A DNA stretch of 13,573 nt from Pseudomonas sp. (GCA_003488145.1 DNMQ01000363.1:1-13573), one strand, 5' to 3'. Counted from the first letter of the stretch, positions 1 to 7,097 are shown. Notes: generated by a model from the sequence alone, not told the origin. Program-made: numbers and translations.

Positions 1-1411
1 CGGCCGCCAGTCCGGCTACCAGGGCGTGCTGCCGGTGGGCCGGGTACAGACGCCGACGCTGCGCCTGGTGGTGGACCGCGACCGCAGCATCGCCGACTTC
101 ATCCCAGTGCCGTTCTGGGCCATCGACGTGCAGCTGCTCGCCGATGGCACTGCGTTCACCGCGCAGTGGCAGGCGCCGGATGACTATTGCGATGACCAGG
201 GCCGCTGCCTCGATCAGGCTCGTGCGCAGCAGGCTGCGGACGCCATGCGCAACGCCGCCAGCGCTTGCCTGCTGAAGCTCAAGACCGAGCGCCAGCGCGA
301 GGCCGCACCCTTGCCGTTCGATCTCGGCACGCTGCAGGAAGTCTGCTCGAAGAAGCTCGGCCTCGGCGCTCAGGAAACCCTCGATATCGCCCAGGCGTTG
401 TACGAAACCCACAAGCTGATCACCTACCCGCGCAGCGACTGCGGCTACCTGCCACTGAGCCAGCACGGCGAAGCGCGGGCCATCGTCGCGGCGCTGACTC
501 AGGCCGACCCGACGCTCGCCGCGCTGCAGCCGCATCTGGACCTGTCGCGCCGCTCACGGGCCTGGAACGATGCCAAGGTCAGCGCCCACCACGGCATCAT
601 CCCCACCGCAGCAGCGCGGGGTCTGGAACGTCTGTCCGGGCGACCGCGTGCGGTGTACGAGTTGATCCGTGCGCGCTATCTGGCGCAGTTCCTGCCCAAC
701 CACGAATACGACCGTACCCAGGCCGATTTCGACTGCGCCGGCCAGGCGCTGCGCGCGGTGGGCAAGCGCATCGTCGAGCCGGGCTGGAAACGCGCCATGC
801 CCGAAGCGCTGGCACCGACACGCGGGAGTCGCGAAGCGCCAGCACCGCAAAGCCTGCCGGCATTGCAGCAGGACCAGGATTACGCGGTGGGCGAGGTCAA
901 TCTCAAGGACCAGCAGACCCAGCCGCCGAAACCCTTTACCGAAGGCGACCTGATCAAGGCGATGAAGAACGTCGCCAAGCTGGTGGATGACCCGCGGTTG
1001 AAACAGAAACTCAAGGACACCACCGGCATCGGCACCGAGGCGACCCGCGCCGGCATCATCCAGGGCCTGCTCGACCGCGGTTATCTGGTTCGCCAGGGCA
1101 AGGCACTGGCGGCGACACCGGCGGCGTTCAGCCTGATCGACGCCGTGCCACGGCCGATCGCCGACCCCGGGACTACGGCGATCTGGGAGCAGGCGCTGGA
1201 CATGGTGCAGAGCGGCGAGATGCCGCTGGAAGAATTCGTCGCCAAACAGTCGGCGTGGATGAGCAAACTGGTCGAACGTTGCGCCGGTCTGCGCATGACC
1301 ATCAGCGGCCCGCCGATGGCCGCCGGCCGCGGCGGAAAACCATGGAAGAAGAAACGCAGCGCCGCACCACGCAAACCGGCTCGCCGACGCAAGCCGGCAA
1401 CCGCAGACTGA
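1..1411 (+). CDS. topB: DNA topoisomerase III, C-terminal part (5' truncated by window)
   Basis: Type IA topoisomerase that cuts and passes single DNA strands, used in decatenation and in resolving recombination and replication intermediates in the cytoplasm. The reading frame is open from position 2 with no start, so the N-terminal TOPRIM region lies upstream. Visible near the beginning is GYQGVLPVGRVQTPTL, a hallmark of TopB. The active-site tyrosine is in the motif ITYPRSD, codon 425-427. Further on, TGIGTEATRAGII (about 1021-1060) is the conserved type IA motif near the end of the core. The last ~30 residues are rich in Lys, Arg and Pro, as expected for a DNA-binding tail. About 469 residues are visible; E. 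coli TopB is about 650. No zinc-ribbon cysteines are seen at the end, which favours topoisomerase III over topoisomerase I. Identity is very secure. Confidence 0.96.
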   Translation, partial: GRQSGYQGVLPVGRVQTPTLRLVVDRDRSIADFIPVPFWAIDVQLLADGTAFTAQWQAPDDYCDDQGRCLDQARAQQAADAMRNAASACLLKLKTERQREAAPLPFDLGTLQEVCSKKLGLGAQETLDIAQALYETHKLITYPRSDCGYLPLSQHGEARAIVAALTQADPTLAALQPHLDLSRRSRAWNDAKVSAHHGIIPTAAARGLERLSGRPRAVYELIRARYLAQFLPNHEYDRTQADFDCAGQALRAVGKRIVEPGWKRAMPEALAPTRGSREAPAPQSLPALQQDQDYAVGEVNLKDQQTQPPKPFTEGDLIKAMKNVAKLVDDPRLKQKLKDTTGIGTEATRAGIIQGLLDRGYLVRQGKALAATPAAFSLIDAVPRPIADPGTTAIWEQALDMVQSGEMPLEEFVAKQSAWMSKLVERCAGLRMTISGPPMAAGRGGKPWKKKRSAAPRKPARRRKPATAD

Positions 1412-1445
1412 GCCACAGCTCGGGGGTGGTTACGTTTCCAGACTC

Positions 1446-1491
1446 GGTAGGCGCAGCCTGGGAGCGTTCTTGACCGCGAATCGCGCCTACC
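1446..1491. repeat. REP-like extragenic palindrome / possible bidirectional terminator
   Basis: The element lies in the 108-base gap between the convergent topB and Gre-family genes. The outer arms GGTAGGCGC (1446-1454) and GCGCCTACC (1483-1491) are perfectly complementary over 9 bp. Inside the 28-base interior is a second small palindrome, CGCGAATCGCG (1475-1485). A G/C-rich stem with GTAGGCGC ends in an intergenic gap resembles the dispersed repetitive extragenic palindromes of pseudomonads. No poly-T tract follows on either strand, so intrinsic termination is not shown. Only one copy occurs in this window, so the 'repeat' label is inferred from style and position. Confidence 0.5.
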
Positions 1492-1519
1492 CCAGACCAG
1501 CCCGAAACAAGCAGCTGCC

Positions 1520-1996
1520 CTAGTGAATCTCCAGCACCTCGTAGCACTGCGGCTGGCCGTTGACCCGCAGCTCCACTTCGTCACCGATCCTGCGCCCCAG
1601 CAGCCCGTGCCCCAACGGCGAACGCGGCGAGATCACCAGAATCTCCCGGCCTTCTTGCTGCAATTTCAGCCCCGCGGCATCCGGGCCGAGGAAGAACCAG
1701 CGTTCGACGCCATCGTGCTCCAGGCAAAGCAGCGCTCCGACCCGCACGTACTCGTCCGAGCCGATGGTCGGCTGCAGGTTGCGGTAGGCGGCCAGCGCTG
1801 TCTCGATCTCGTGCAGACGTCGTCTTTGCCCGTCGGCGAGGTAGGCCGCTTCCAGGCCACGGGTGTCGTACTTGTTCTCGGCCTTGCTCTCGGCATGGGT
1901 GGCGGCCTCGTGGGTCGCGGCCAGCACGGTCCTGGCGACCTCGCGGTCGGCTTCGAGGGTGGCGATGATCTGCTGCTGAAGGGCGGTCTTGTTCAT
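1520..1996 (-). CDS. GreA/GreB-family transcription elongation factor-like protein
   Basis: A 158-residue protein with the Gre layout. Residues ~1-75 are a helical, charged region expected to form the coiled coil that enters the RNA polymerase secondary channel. Residues ~80-158 match the GreA/GreB C-terminal FKBP-like domain, ending in the signature SPRSPLGHGLLGRRIGDEV (residues 123-141). The segment KAENKYDTRGLEAAYLADGQ (38-57) corresponds to the coiled-coil tip; E40 and D44 are candidates for the acidic residues that assist transcript cleavage. The length is like GreA/GreB, but the N-terminal half is divergent, so this is probably a paralogue (Gre-like secondary-channel factor), not GreA or GreB. 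Its ATG overlaps the stop of the upstream hydrolase as ATGA and no clear Shine-Dalgarno precedes it, so translation is probably coupled. The family call is firm; the exact role is not known. Confidence 0.85.
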   Translation of the reverse strand: MNKTALQQQIIATLEADREVARTVLAATHEAATHAESKAENKYDTRGLEAAYLADGQRRRLHEIETALAAYRNLQPTIGSDEYVRVGALLCLEHDGVERWFFLGPDAAGLKLQQEGREILVISPRSPLGHGLLGRRIGDEVELRVNGQPQCYEVLEIH

Positions 1997-2949
1997 GGGC
2001 CAGGCTTATAGCCCGACGGCGCGCCGAAGGGAATGGCTGCGTCGCTGTTCGGCGCTGCACCCGCCTCGATGACCGCATCGGCCAGCCAGGGATTGCGGCC
2101 CTCGGCGATCCATTCCAGCGACTCGCGCCAGAAACCGTTGCGATGCCGATCATGGAACAGGCCGAAATGGCCGATGCGCTCGAAGCCCAGCGCGCGCGGG
2201 TTGAGCTGCACCAGCTGGCGCGGACTGTTGCGAAAGTAGCCCAGCCCGCGGCGCATGGCGGCCGGCGTGGCGAACTCGTCGTCGCTGGTGCTGACCGCGA
2301 GGATCGGCGCGCGAATCGCGGCGAAACGGCTAAACAGCAGTTCGTGTTCGTCAGGCGGGTAGCTGTCTTCCAGGCGCGCGCCGCGCCGGGACCATTCCAG
2401 CGCGACGCCCGCCGGCAGATCTTCCAGCCAGCCGAAGCGCCGGCCGGGAAAATAGCCAGCCAGCCGGGTAACCGCGGGCATGAACAGGTGCCATTTGGCG
2501 TACATACGCAGGCGCTGATCAGCGGCGTAGTCGCGCCAGTAGGCGTACTGCCCGGCCACGTTGAGGTAGCGGTCCACCTCGCTGGCGGCTTCGGCAAAGC
2601 CCGGCATGAAGCCACCGGCGCTATGCCCCACTGCCACCAGCAGCCCGTGCGGATCACGCTCACGCATATAGCGCACCGCGGCATCGAAGTCGTATTCACC
2701 CCAGTCGCGCCAGCGCATCCGCATGTCGCGCAGGCGCTGCGGCCGCGAGCCGCCGATGCCGCGAAAGTCGTAGGTCAGTGCAGTAAAGCCGTGCTCAGTG
2801 AGAAAGCTCGCGTAGCGTGCGTAATAGCGCGACAGCACCCCGGTGGCGCAGCTGATGATCACCGCGCCGCGCTCGGCGCCTGCCGGCCGCCACAGCTGCG
2901 CGGCGAGGGTGAAACCATCGGTGCAGTGCAGGGCAACGGACTCGGGCAT
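1993..2949 (-). CDS. Alpha/beta-fold hydrolase (COG4757-like), cytoplasmic
   Basis: A 318-residue alpha/beta hydrolase without a signal peptide. The nucleophile elbow is GHSAGG with Ser110; the acid is probably D223 or D224 (STSDDEFATP); the histidine is H261 in RIGHFGLF. YDFRGIGGSRP (60-70) follows the strand usually seen before the oxyanion region. The GHFG-type histidine motif and the length resemble the predicted hydrolases of COG4757; the substrate is unknown. The start chosen is the ATG at 2949-2947, preceded by AAAGGT at a suitable distance. The open frame reaches further upstream (to 3009), but that extension lacks a comparable ribosome site and hydrolase homology starts with MPESVALHCTDGF. 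The stop overlaps the start of the Gre-like gene by four bases, which makes a two-gene operon. No convincing promoter was found upstream. Confidence 0.88.
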   Translation of the reverse strand: MPESVALHCTDGFTLAAQLWRPAGAERGAVIISCATGVLSRYYARYASFLTEHGFTALTYDFRGIGGSRPQRLRDMRMRWRDWGEYDFDAAVRYMRERDPHGLLVAVGHSAGGFMPGFAEAASEVDRYLNVAGQYAYWRDYAADQRLRMYAKWHLFMPAVTRLAGYFPGRRFGWLEDLPAGVALEWSRRGARLEDSYPPDEHELLFSRFAAIRAPILAVSTSDDEFATPAAMRRGLGYFRNSPRQLVQLNPRALGFERIGHFGLFHDRHRNGFWRESLEWIAEGRNPWLADAVIEAGAAPNSDAAIPFGAPSGYKPGP

Positions 2950-3024
2950 GGCAAGGACCTTTCGAATTGTTGTGCCGCCACCTTGCCCCGCAGCGCACAT
3001 TTTTGCCATAACCTGCCGGCACCT

Positions 3025-3053
3025 TTGCGCAGCGACCGCAGTCTGTTTATGAC
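3025..3053 (+). promoter_or_regulatory. Weak candidate sigma70 promoter for the permease gene
   Basis: TTGCGC (3025-3030) and TATGAC (3048-3053) are separated by exactly 17 bases in the 229-base divergent gap, about 125 bases before the permease start. The match to consensus is 3/6 and 4/6, so this is a suggestion only. Confidence 0.2.
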
Positions 3054-3178
3054 AGCCGCATTACCCCTGCAGCCAGGTGGCCTGCAGCGCAATACCTCAT
3101 CCTGGTTTCCAATGGCATTACCGCCCCGAACCAAGGCGCCGACACGCTGCGGGTTCCTGGCGGCTCGGAGAAAAGTAC

Positions 3179-5026
3179 ATGACCAGCGAACAGCTGATCG
3201 TCTTTGGCGTACTGGCGGCAACGCTGGTGCTGTTCGTCTGGAATCGCTGGCGTTACGACCTGGTCGCCCTCGGCGCGCTGCTCGCCTGCGCACTGACCGG
3301 CGTCGTGCCGGCGGACGAGGTGTTCTCCGGCATCGGCCATCCCGCCGTGATCTCGGTGGCCGCGGTGCTGGTCCTCAGCCGCGGGCTGCTCAACGCCGGC
3401 GTGGTGGATTCCGTGGCGCGGCGGCTGATGCAGGTCGGCGAACGCCCATGGGCGCAGGTCGCCGCACTGACCGGAATCGTCGCGCTCAGCTCGGGCTTCA
3501 TGAACAACGTCGGCGCGCTGGCGCTGTTCATGCCGGTGGCGATCTGGATGTCGCGCCAGAGCGGGCGCTCACCGTCGTATCTGCTGATGCCACTGGCGTT
3601 CGGCTCGCTGCTCGGCGGCACCCTGACGCTGATCGGCACCCCGCCCAACCTGATCATCGCCGGCTATCGCGCCGAGGCCGGCGAGGCACCGTTCGGCATG
3701 TTCGCCTTTCTCCCGGTGGGCGCTGCGGTGACCGTCGCCGGCGTGCTGTTTATCGCCCTGCTCGGCTGGCGGCTGGTGCCGCGGCGACAGGAACAGGAAG
3801 GCAACGGCGATTTGTTCGAGATCAGCGCCTACCTCACCGAAGTGCGAGTACCGGAAAGCTGCAAATACGCCGGGCGCACGCTGCACGCGCTGATCAATGC
3901 AGTGGAGGACGAAGCCGATGTGCAGGTGATCGCCCTGGTGCGCGGCGATGAGCGCCAGCGCATGCCGTCCACCTACGAGGTGCTGCGCGAGGGCGACATC
4001 CTGCTGGTGGAAGCGGATTCGGACAGTCTCAAGGCGCTGCTCGACGTCACCGGCGTCGAGCTGGCGGCCAATGTTGACGAGCAGGAGGACAAGGCACAGA
4101 ACGAGCAGAAGGCCGCCGAACAGGCGCTCGAAGACGAGAGGACCGAAAAGAATCACAAGAGCCGGCACGGCGAGCTGACCCTGGCCGAAGCCATCATCTC
4201 CCCCGGCTCGATACTGGTGGGCACGACCGCCAGCGGCCTCGACCTGCGCGAACGTCACGGCGTCAACGTGCTGGCCGTCGCCCGCCAGGGGCAGCGGCTG
4301 CGCCAGCGCCTCGGCAAGATTCGCTTTGCTAGCGGCGACATCCTGCTGTTGCAGGCCCGCGAGGACGCGCTGCAGTCGAGCCTGAACAGCCTGGGCTGCC
4401 TGCCGCTGGCGTCCCGCGGGCTGAGCATCACCACACCGCGTAACGTGCTGCTGGCCAGTGCCATCTTCGCCATCACGCTGGCCTGTATTGCCTTCGGCCT
4501 GGTGCCGGCAGCCACCGCGCTGGTCACCGGCGCGCTGGTGATGATCCTGGTCGGGCTGATTCCCATGGGGCGCATTTACGACAGCATCGACATGCCGGTC
4601 ATCGTGCTGGTCGCGGCGATGCTGCCTGTCGGCGAGGCGCTGGAAAGCAGCGGAGGCTCGCAGCTGATTGCCGAAACCCTGCTGGGACTGGGCCAGTCGT
4701 TGCCTGCGGCGGCGACACTGGCGCTGCTGATGGTGGCAGTGATGCTGATCTCCAACGTGGTCAACAACGCCGCGGCGGCAGTGCTCGCCGCACCCGTGGC
4801 GATCAGCCTGGCACGTGGGATGGACGTCTCGGCTGATCCGTTCCTGATGGCCGTGGCGATCGGTGCGTCCTGTGCCTTCCTGACGCCCATCGGGCATCAG
4901 TCAAACACGCTGGTGATGGCACCGGGCGGCTACCGCTTCGGCGACTACTGGCGGCTGGGCCTGCCGCTGTCGATTCTGGTGGTGCTCTGCGCCGTACCGG
5001 CGATTCTCTGGATCTGGCCGCTATGA
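3179..5026 (+). CDS. SLC13/DASS-type permease with two RCK_C (TrkA-C) domains
   Basis: A 615-residue inner-membrane transporter. The N-terminal membrane half (residues ~1-200) contains SSGFMNNVGALALF and GTLTLIGTPPNLIIAGYR. The C-terminal half (~420-615) repeats the pattern with SNVVNNAAAAVLAAPVA and FLTPIGHQSNTLVMAPGGY; the SNT motif (575-577) is a hallmark of the sodium/anion site in DASS carriers. Between the halves are two RCK_C domains (~217-295 and ~333-410) joined by a very charged Glu/Lys/Gln segment (~299-331). Proteins with this layout are annotated as SLC13 permeases and are thought to move sulfate, dicarboxylates or similar anions; the substrate cannot be read here. RCK_C domains usually bind small ligands, suggesting gating. 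The ATG start at 3179 follows GGAG with 8-base spacing; the frame extends further upstream but is not membrane-like there. Confidence 0.9.
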   Translation: MTSEQLIVFGVLAATLVLFVWNRWRYDLVALGALLACALTGVVPADEVFSGIGHPAVISVAAVLVLSRGLLNAGVVDSVARRLMQVGERPWAQVAALTGIVALSSGFMNNVGALALFMPVAIWMSRQSGRSPSYLLMPLAFGSLLGGTLTLIGTPPNLIIAGYRAEAGEAPFGMFAFLPVGAAVTVAGVLFIALLGWRLVPRRQEQEGNGDLFEISAYLTEVRVPESCKYAGRTLHALINAVEDEADVQVIALVRGDERQRMPSTYEVLREGDILLVEADSDSLKALLDVTGVELAANVDEQEDKAQNEQKAAEQALEDERTEKNHKSRHGELTLAEAIISPGSILVGTTASGLDLRERHGVNVLAVARQGQRLRQRLGKIRFASGDILLLQAREDALQSSLNSLGCLPLASRGLSITTPRNVLLASAIFAITLACIAFGLVPAATALVTGALVMILVGLIPMGRIYDSIDMPVIVLVAAMLPVGEALESSGGSQLIAETLLGLGQSLPAAATLALLMVAVMLISNVVNNAAAAVLAAPVAISLARGMDVSADPFLMAVAIGASCAFLTPIGHQSNTLVMAPGGYRFGDYWRLGLPLSILVVLCAVPAILWIWPL

Positions 5027-5035
5027 GCAGCCAGT

Positions 5036-5063
5036 GGCACCGGTGCCCAGCGTCCGTGGGCAC
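5036..5063 (+). terminator. Overlapping hairpins after the permease gene, possible terminator
   Basis: Ten bases after the permease stop is the perfect palindrome GGCACCGGTGCC (5036-5047). It overlaps a second hairpin with arms GTGCCCA (5043-5049) and TGGGCAC (5057-5063) around a 7-base loop. The two share GTGCC, so only one can form at a time. No T-run follows, so efficient intrinsic termination is uncertain. Confidence 0.4.
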
Positions 5064-5096
5064 TCAGACTACTACCAAGGCGGAAGGGAAATTAGC

Positions 5097-5110
5097 CCAT
5101 TGAGCAATGG
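5097..5110. promoter_or_regulatory. Palindromic candidate operator upstream of the metal cassette
   Basis: CCATTG-AG-CAATGG is a perfect inverted repeat with 6-base arms, in one of the few A/T-richer stretches of the 210-base gap before the His-rich gene. Its position 127 bases upstream of the first cassette gene would suit a regulator site. It does not match a Zur, Fur or NikR box that I can recall, and no clear promoter lies beside it. Confidence 0.2.
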
Positions 5111-5236
5111 CAGTACACGCAGACAGATCCGACGATGGCTGCCAGAATCGCGTCGACCTGACGATGCGCAGCGCGCGGTGTCAGGCGAAACGGCATACCC
5201 TGCTTTGCGTGCGACGCCTGCAACACGAGATCGCTG

Positions 5237-5593
5237 ATGATCCGCCAACGCCTCAAGACCCCGCTGGTATCCGCACTGCTCATCGCCATGCTGATGGGCT
5301 GGGGCGGCCATGCGCTGTCGTGGCTGAACGGCGCGGCTCAGCACGGTGCTGACGCCCACTGGCACGACGATCACCATCATCACGCTCCCAGCCATGAATG
5401 GCGGCCCGGCAACTGCACGCTGTGCCAGCTGCAACACGTGCACGTGCTTGGCGATCACATCCACGAAACACCCCATCCCATGCTTCTACTCAGCCTGTCT
5501 GCGCAGCCCGAGCGCGCCGTCCTGCCAGCCTGGCCACGGCGCGCGCTGCCCGAAGGGCCGGTGTCACGCATCGAGCGCCCACCTCGCGCCTGA
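5237..5593 (+). CDS. Small exported His-rich CxxC protein, probable metal binding
   Basis: A 118-residue protein. Residues ~1-23 (basic start, then LVSALLIAMLMGWGG) look like a signal peptide or membrane anchor. The middle, residues 25-80, holds 14 histidines, including HDDHHHH (43-49) and the cluster HVHVLGDHIHETPH (67-80), plus one CxxC (C60, C63). The tail is Pro/Arg-rich and featureless. This composition strongly suggests binding of a divalent metal in the periplasm. It recalls the DUF2946 type of small metal-associated proteins, but I do not recognise a family with confidence. The ATG start has only a weak GAGA 6 bases upstream. The HupE-like gene follows after 58 bases in the same direction, which supports a shared role in metal handling. 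That it is a real gene rests on composition, signal-like start and context. Confidence 0.68.
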   Translation: MIRQRLKTPLVSALLIAMLMGWGGHALSWLNGAAQHGADAHWHDDHHHHAPSHEWRPGNCTLCQLQHVHVLGDHIHETPHPMLLLSLSAQPERAVLPAWPRRALPEGPVSRIERPPRA

Positions 5594-5600
5594 TCCTGCT

Positions 5601-5625
5601 GCGACCGCGGTCGCCTCAGGCGACC
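5601..5625 (+). promoter_or_regulatory. Two mutually exclusive hairpins between the His-rich and HupE-like genes
   Basis: GCGACCGCGGTCGC (5601-5614) is a perfect palindrome. It overlaps the hairpin GGTCGCC-TCA-GGCGACC (5609-5625), and the shared GGTCGC can pair with only one partner at a time. The second hairpin is followed by TCTATTC, a weak U-containing tail. The arrangement is that of an antiterminator/terminator pair, or simply an intercistronic processing or stabilising structure. A role in regulation is inferred only. Confidence 0.35.
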
Positions 5626-5651
5626 TCTATTCACCAGCTCAGGACCATTCC

Positions 5652-6383
5652 ATGCATTCGCAATCCCTGCGCGGGCTCGCTGCGTTTTACGCACGCCTGC
5701 GCCACTCGCTGCTGCCGGTTTTCGGCATGCTGCTGTTCTTCCTCGTGCCCGACGCACTCGCCCATGGTGTGGCCGAAGGCGACAAGGGCTTCATCCAGGA
5801 AAGCTCCGGCGTGATGCTGCTGCCGTTCATTTACATGGGCGCCAAGCACATGATCACCGGCTACGACCACCTGCTGTTCCTCTTCGGGGTGATCTTCTTC
5901 CTCTACCGACTCAAGGACGTCGGGCTCTACGTCACCCTGTTCGCAGTGGGCCACTCGGTCACCCTGCTGCTCGGCGTGCTGATGGAGATCAGCGTCAGCG
6001 CCTATCTGATCGACGCCATCATCGGTTTCTCGGTCGTCTACAAGGCACTGGACAACCTCGGCGCCTTTCAACGCTGGTTCGGCTATCAGCCCGATACCCG
6101 CGCCGCGACGCTGGTGTTCGGCCTGATCCATGGCTTCGGCCTGGCGACCAAGATTCTCGAATACGAGATTGCCGCCGATGGTCTGGTCGCCAACCTGATC
6201 GCCTTCAACGTCGGCGTCGAGATCGGCCAGCTGCTGGCGCTGAGCGCCATCCTCATTGCCATGGGCTACTGGCGGCGCACCGCCGGCTTCTGGCGCCACG
6301 CCTACACCGCCAACGTCGCCATGATGAGCGCCGGTTTCCTGCTGATGGGCTACCAGCTCACCGGCCTGGCCCTGTCTTCGTAA
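5652..6383 (+). CDS. HupE/UreJ-family membrane protein, putative metal permease
   Basis: A 243-residue polytopic inner-membrane protein. An N-terminal signal sequence (~18-37) ends in DALAHG; cleavage after ALA would leave His38 as the mature N-terminus, as is usual for HupE-type proteins, where it is a likely metal ligand. Conserved polar motifs inside membrane segments are GAKHMITGYDHLLFLFG (63-79, with H66, D72, H73), GHSVT (100-104), GLIHGFG (157-163) and FNVGVEIGQ (185-193). About six further membrane spans are seen. Characterised HupE/UreJ members carry nickel or cobalt across the inner membrane; this longer HupE_UreJ_2-like type is less well defined. The ATG at 5652 has AGGA seven bases upstream. 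The anchor-protein gene follows after 12 bases, so the two form an operon. The family is secure; the metal and the direction of transport are not. Confidence 0.88.
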   Translation: MHSQSLRGLAAFYARLRHSLLPVFGMLLFFLVPDALAHGVAEGDKGFIQESSGVMLLPFIYMGAKHMITGYDHLLFLFGVIFFLYRLKDVGLYVTLFAVGHSVTLLLGVLMEISVSAYLIDAIIGFSVVYKALDNLGAFQRWFGYQPDTRAATLVFGLIHGFGLATKILEYEIAADGLVANLIAFNVGVEIGQLLALSAILIAMGYWRRTAGFWRHAYTANVAMMSAGFLLMGYQLTGLALSS

Positions 6384-6395
6384 GGAATTTGCCCC

Positions 6396-7076
6396 ATGTA
6401 CAACGACCAACGTCCCGACCTGAGCGAGCTGCCCAGCAGCGGCCAGCTGCTGCGCTCCACCCTCATCGCCCTGATCGCCGCCGGCGTGCTGCTGGTAACC
6501 GTGGTGATGCCCGCCGAGTACGCCATCGATCCGACCGGTGCCGGCCGACTGCTGGGCCTGACCCAGATGGGCGAACTGAAGCAGACCCTAGCCGAGGAAG
6601 CCGCGAGCGAAGCGCAGCCGCCGGCCGAAGCCGCTCCAGCCGAACCTGCCGCAACTACGCCGGACAAGGATGAACCGGTGGCGGCACAGGCCGAGCCAGC
6701 CCCGGCGGCGGCGCCAACGCCTGTGCAACCGGAGCCACCAAAAGTCGCCACCCAGCAGCACGAGGTGAACCTGACACTCAAGCCCAACCAGGCCACCGAG
6801 ATCAAGCTGGAAATGAAGGAAGGCGCCAAGGCGAACTTCCACTGGACGGCCAATGGCGGGCGCCTCAACTACGACACCCACGGCGATCCCTACAAGGCAC
6901 CGAAAGGCTTCTACCATGGCTATGGCAAGGGCAAGAATGCGCCTGAGCTGCAGGGTGAACTGGTCGCCGCGTTCGACGGCAAGCACGGCTGGTTCTGGCG
7001 AAACCGCACCAACGAGACGGTGAAACTCACCCTGCGCACCGATGGCGAATACATCACCATCGAACAGGTGTTCTGA
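6396..7076 (+). CDS. Transmembrane anchor protein (single-pass, Pro/Ala/Glu-rich linker)
   Basis: A 226-residue protein of the type usually annotated 'transmembrane anchor protein' and commonly found beside HupE-like genes. A short cytoplasmic segment (1-20) is followed by one membrane helix (~21-39), then AEYAIDPTGAGRLLGL (40-55), a conserved segment just outside the membrane. Next comes a low-complexity Ala/Pro/Glu linker (~66-118) and a compact C-terminal domain (~120-226) with several predicted beta strands and Trp/Tyr-rich motifs such as NFHWTANGG (147-155) and FYHGYGKGK (172-180). The topology suggests a protein reaching from the inner membrane into the periplasm. No catalytic motif is visible. 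The start ATG has AAGGAA 8 bases upstream, overlapping the stop of the HupE-like gene, so translation is probably linked. The function is unknown; assistance to the HupE permease is inferred from context. Confidence 0.82.
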   Translation: MYNDQRPDLSELPSSGQLLRSTLIALIAAGVLLVTVVMPAEYAIDPTGAGRLLGLTQMGELKQTLAEEAASEAQPPAEAAPAEPAATTPDKDEPVAAQAEPAPAAAPTPVQPEPPKVATQQHEVNLTLKPNQATEIKLEMKEGAKANFHWTANGGRLNYDTHGDPYKAPKGFYHGYGKGKNAPELQGELVAAFDGKHGWFWRNRTNETVKLTLRTDGEYITIEQVF

Positions 7077-7097
7077 GTTTCGTTTTCGTCGTAACCA

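Noticed and set aside
2143..3951. Plus-strand 602-codon open frame across the hydrolase promoter region and permease start
   Set aside because: It crosses two real genes in the wrong frame and has shadow-type composition.
3569..4897. Long minus-strand open frame (442 codons) opposite the permease
   Set aside because: It is Gln/His/Arg/Gly-rich without domains, lies fully antisense to a clear transporter, and is the usual shadow frame of GC-rich DNA.
5237..5600. His-rich reading frame as a histidine attenuation leader peptide
   Set aside because: The His codon run (5363-5383) is over 200 bases from the hairpins and the product is 118 residues with a signal sequence, so ribosome-stalling attenuation is not supported.
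5346..6383. HupE-like gene beginning further upstream, overlapping the His-rich gene
   Set aside because: The extension is not protein-like, whereas the ATG at 5652 has a good ribosome site and directly begins a signal sequence.
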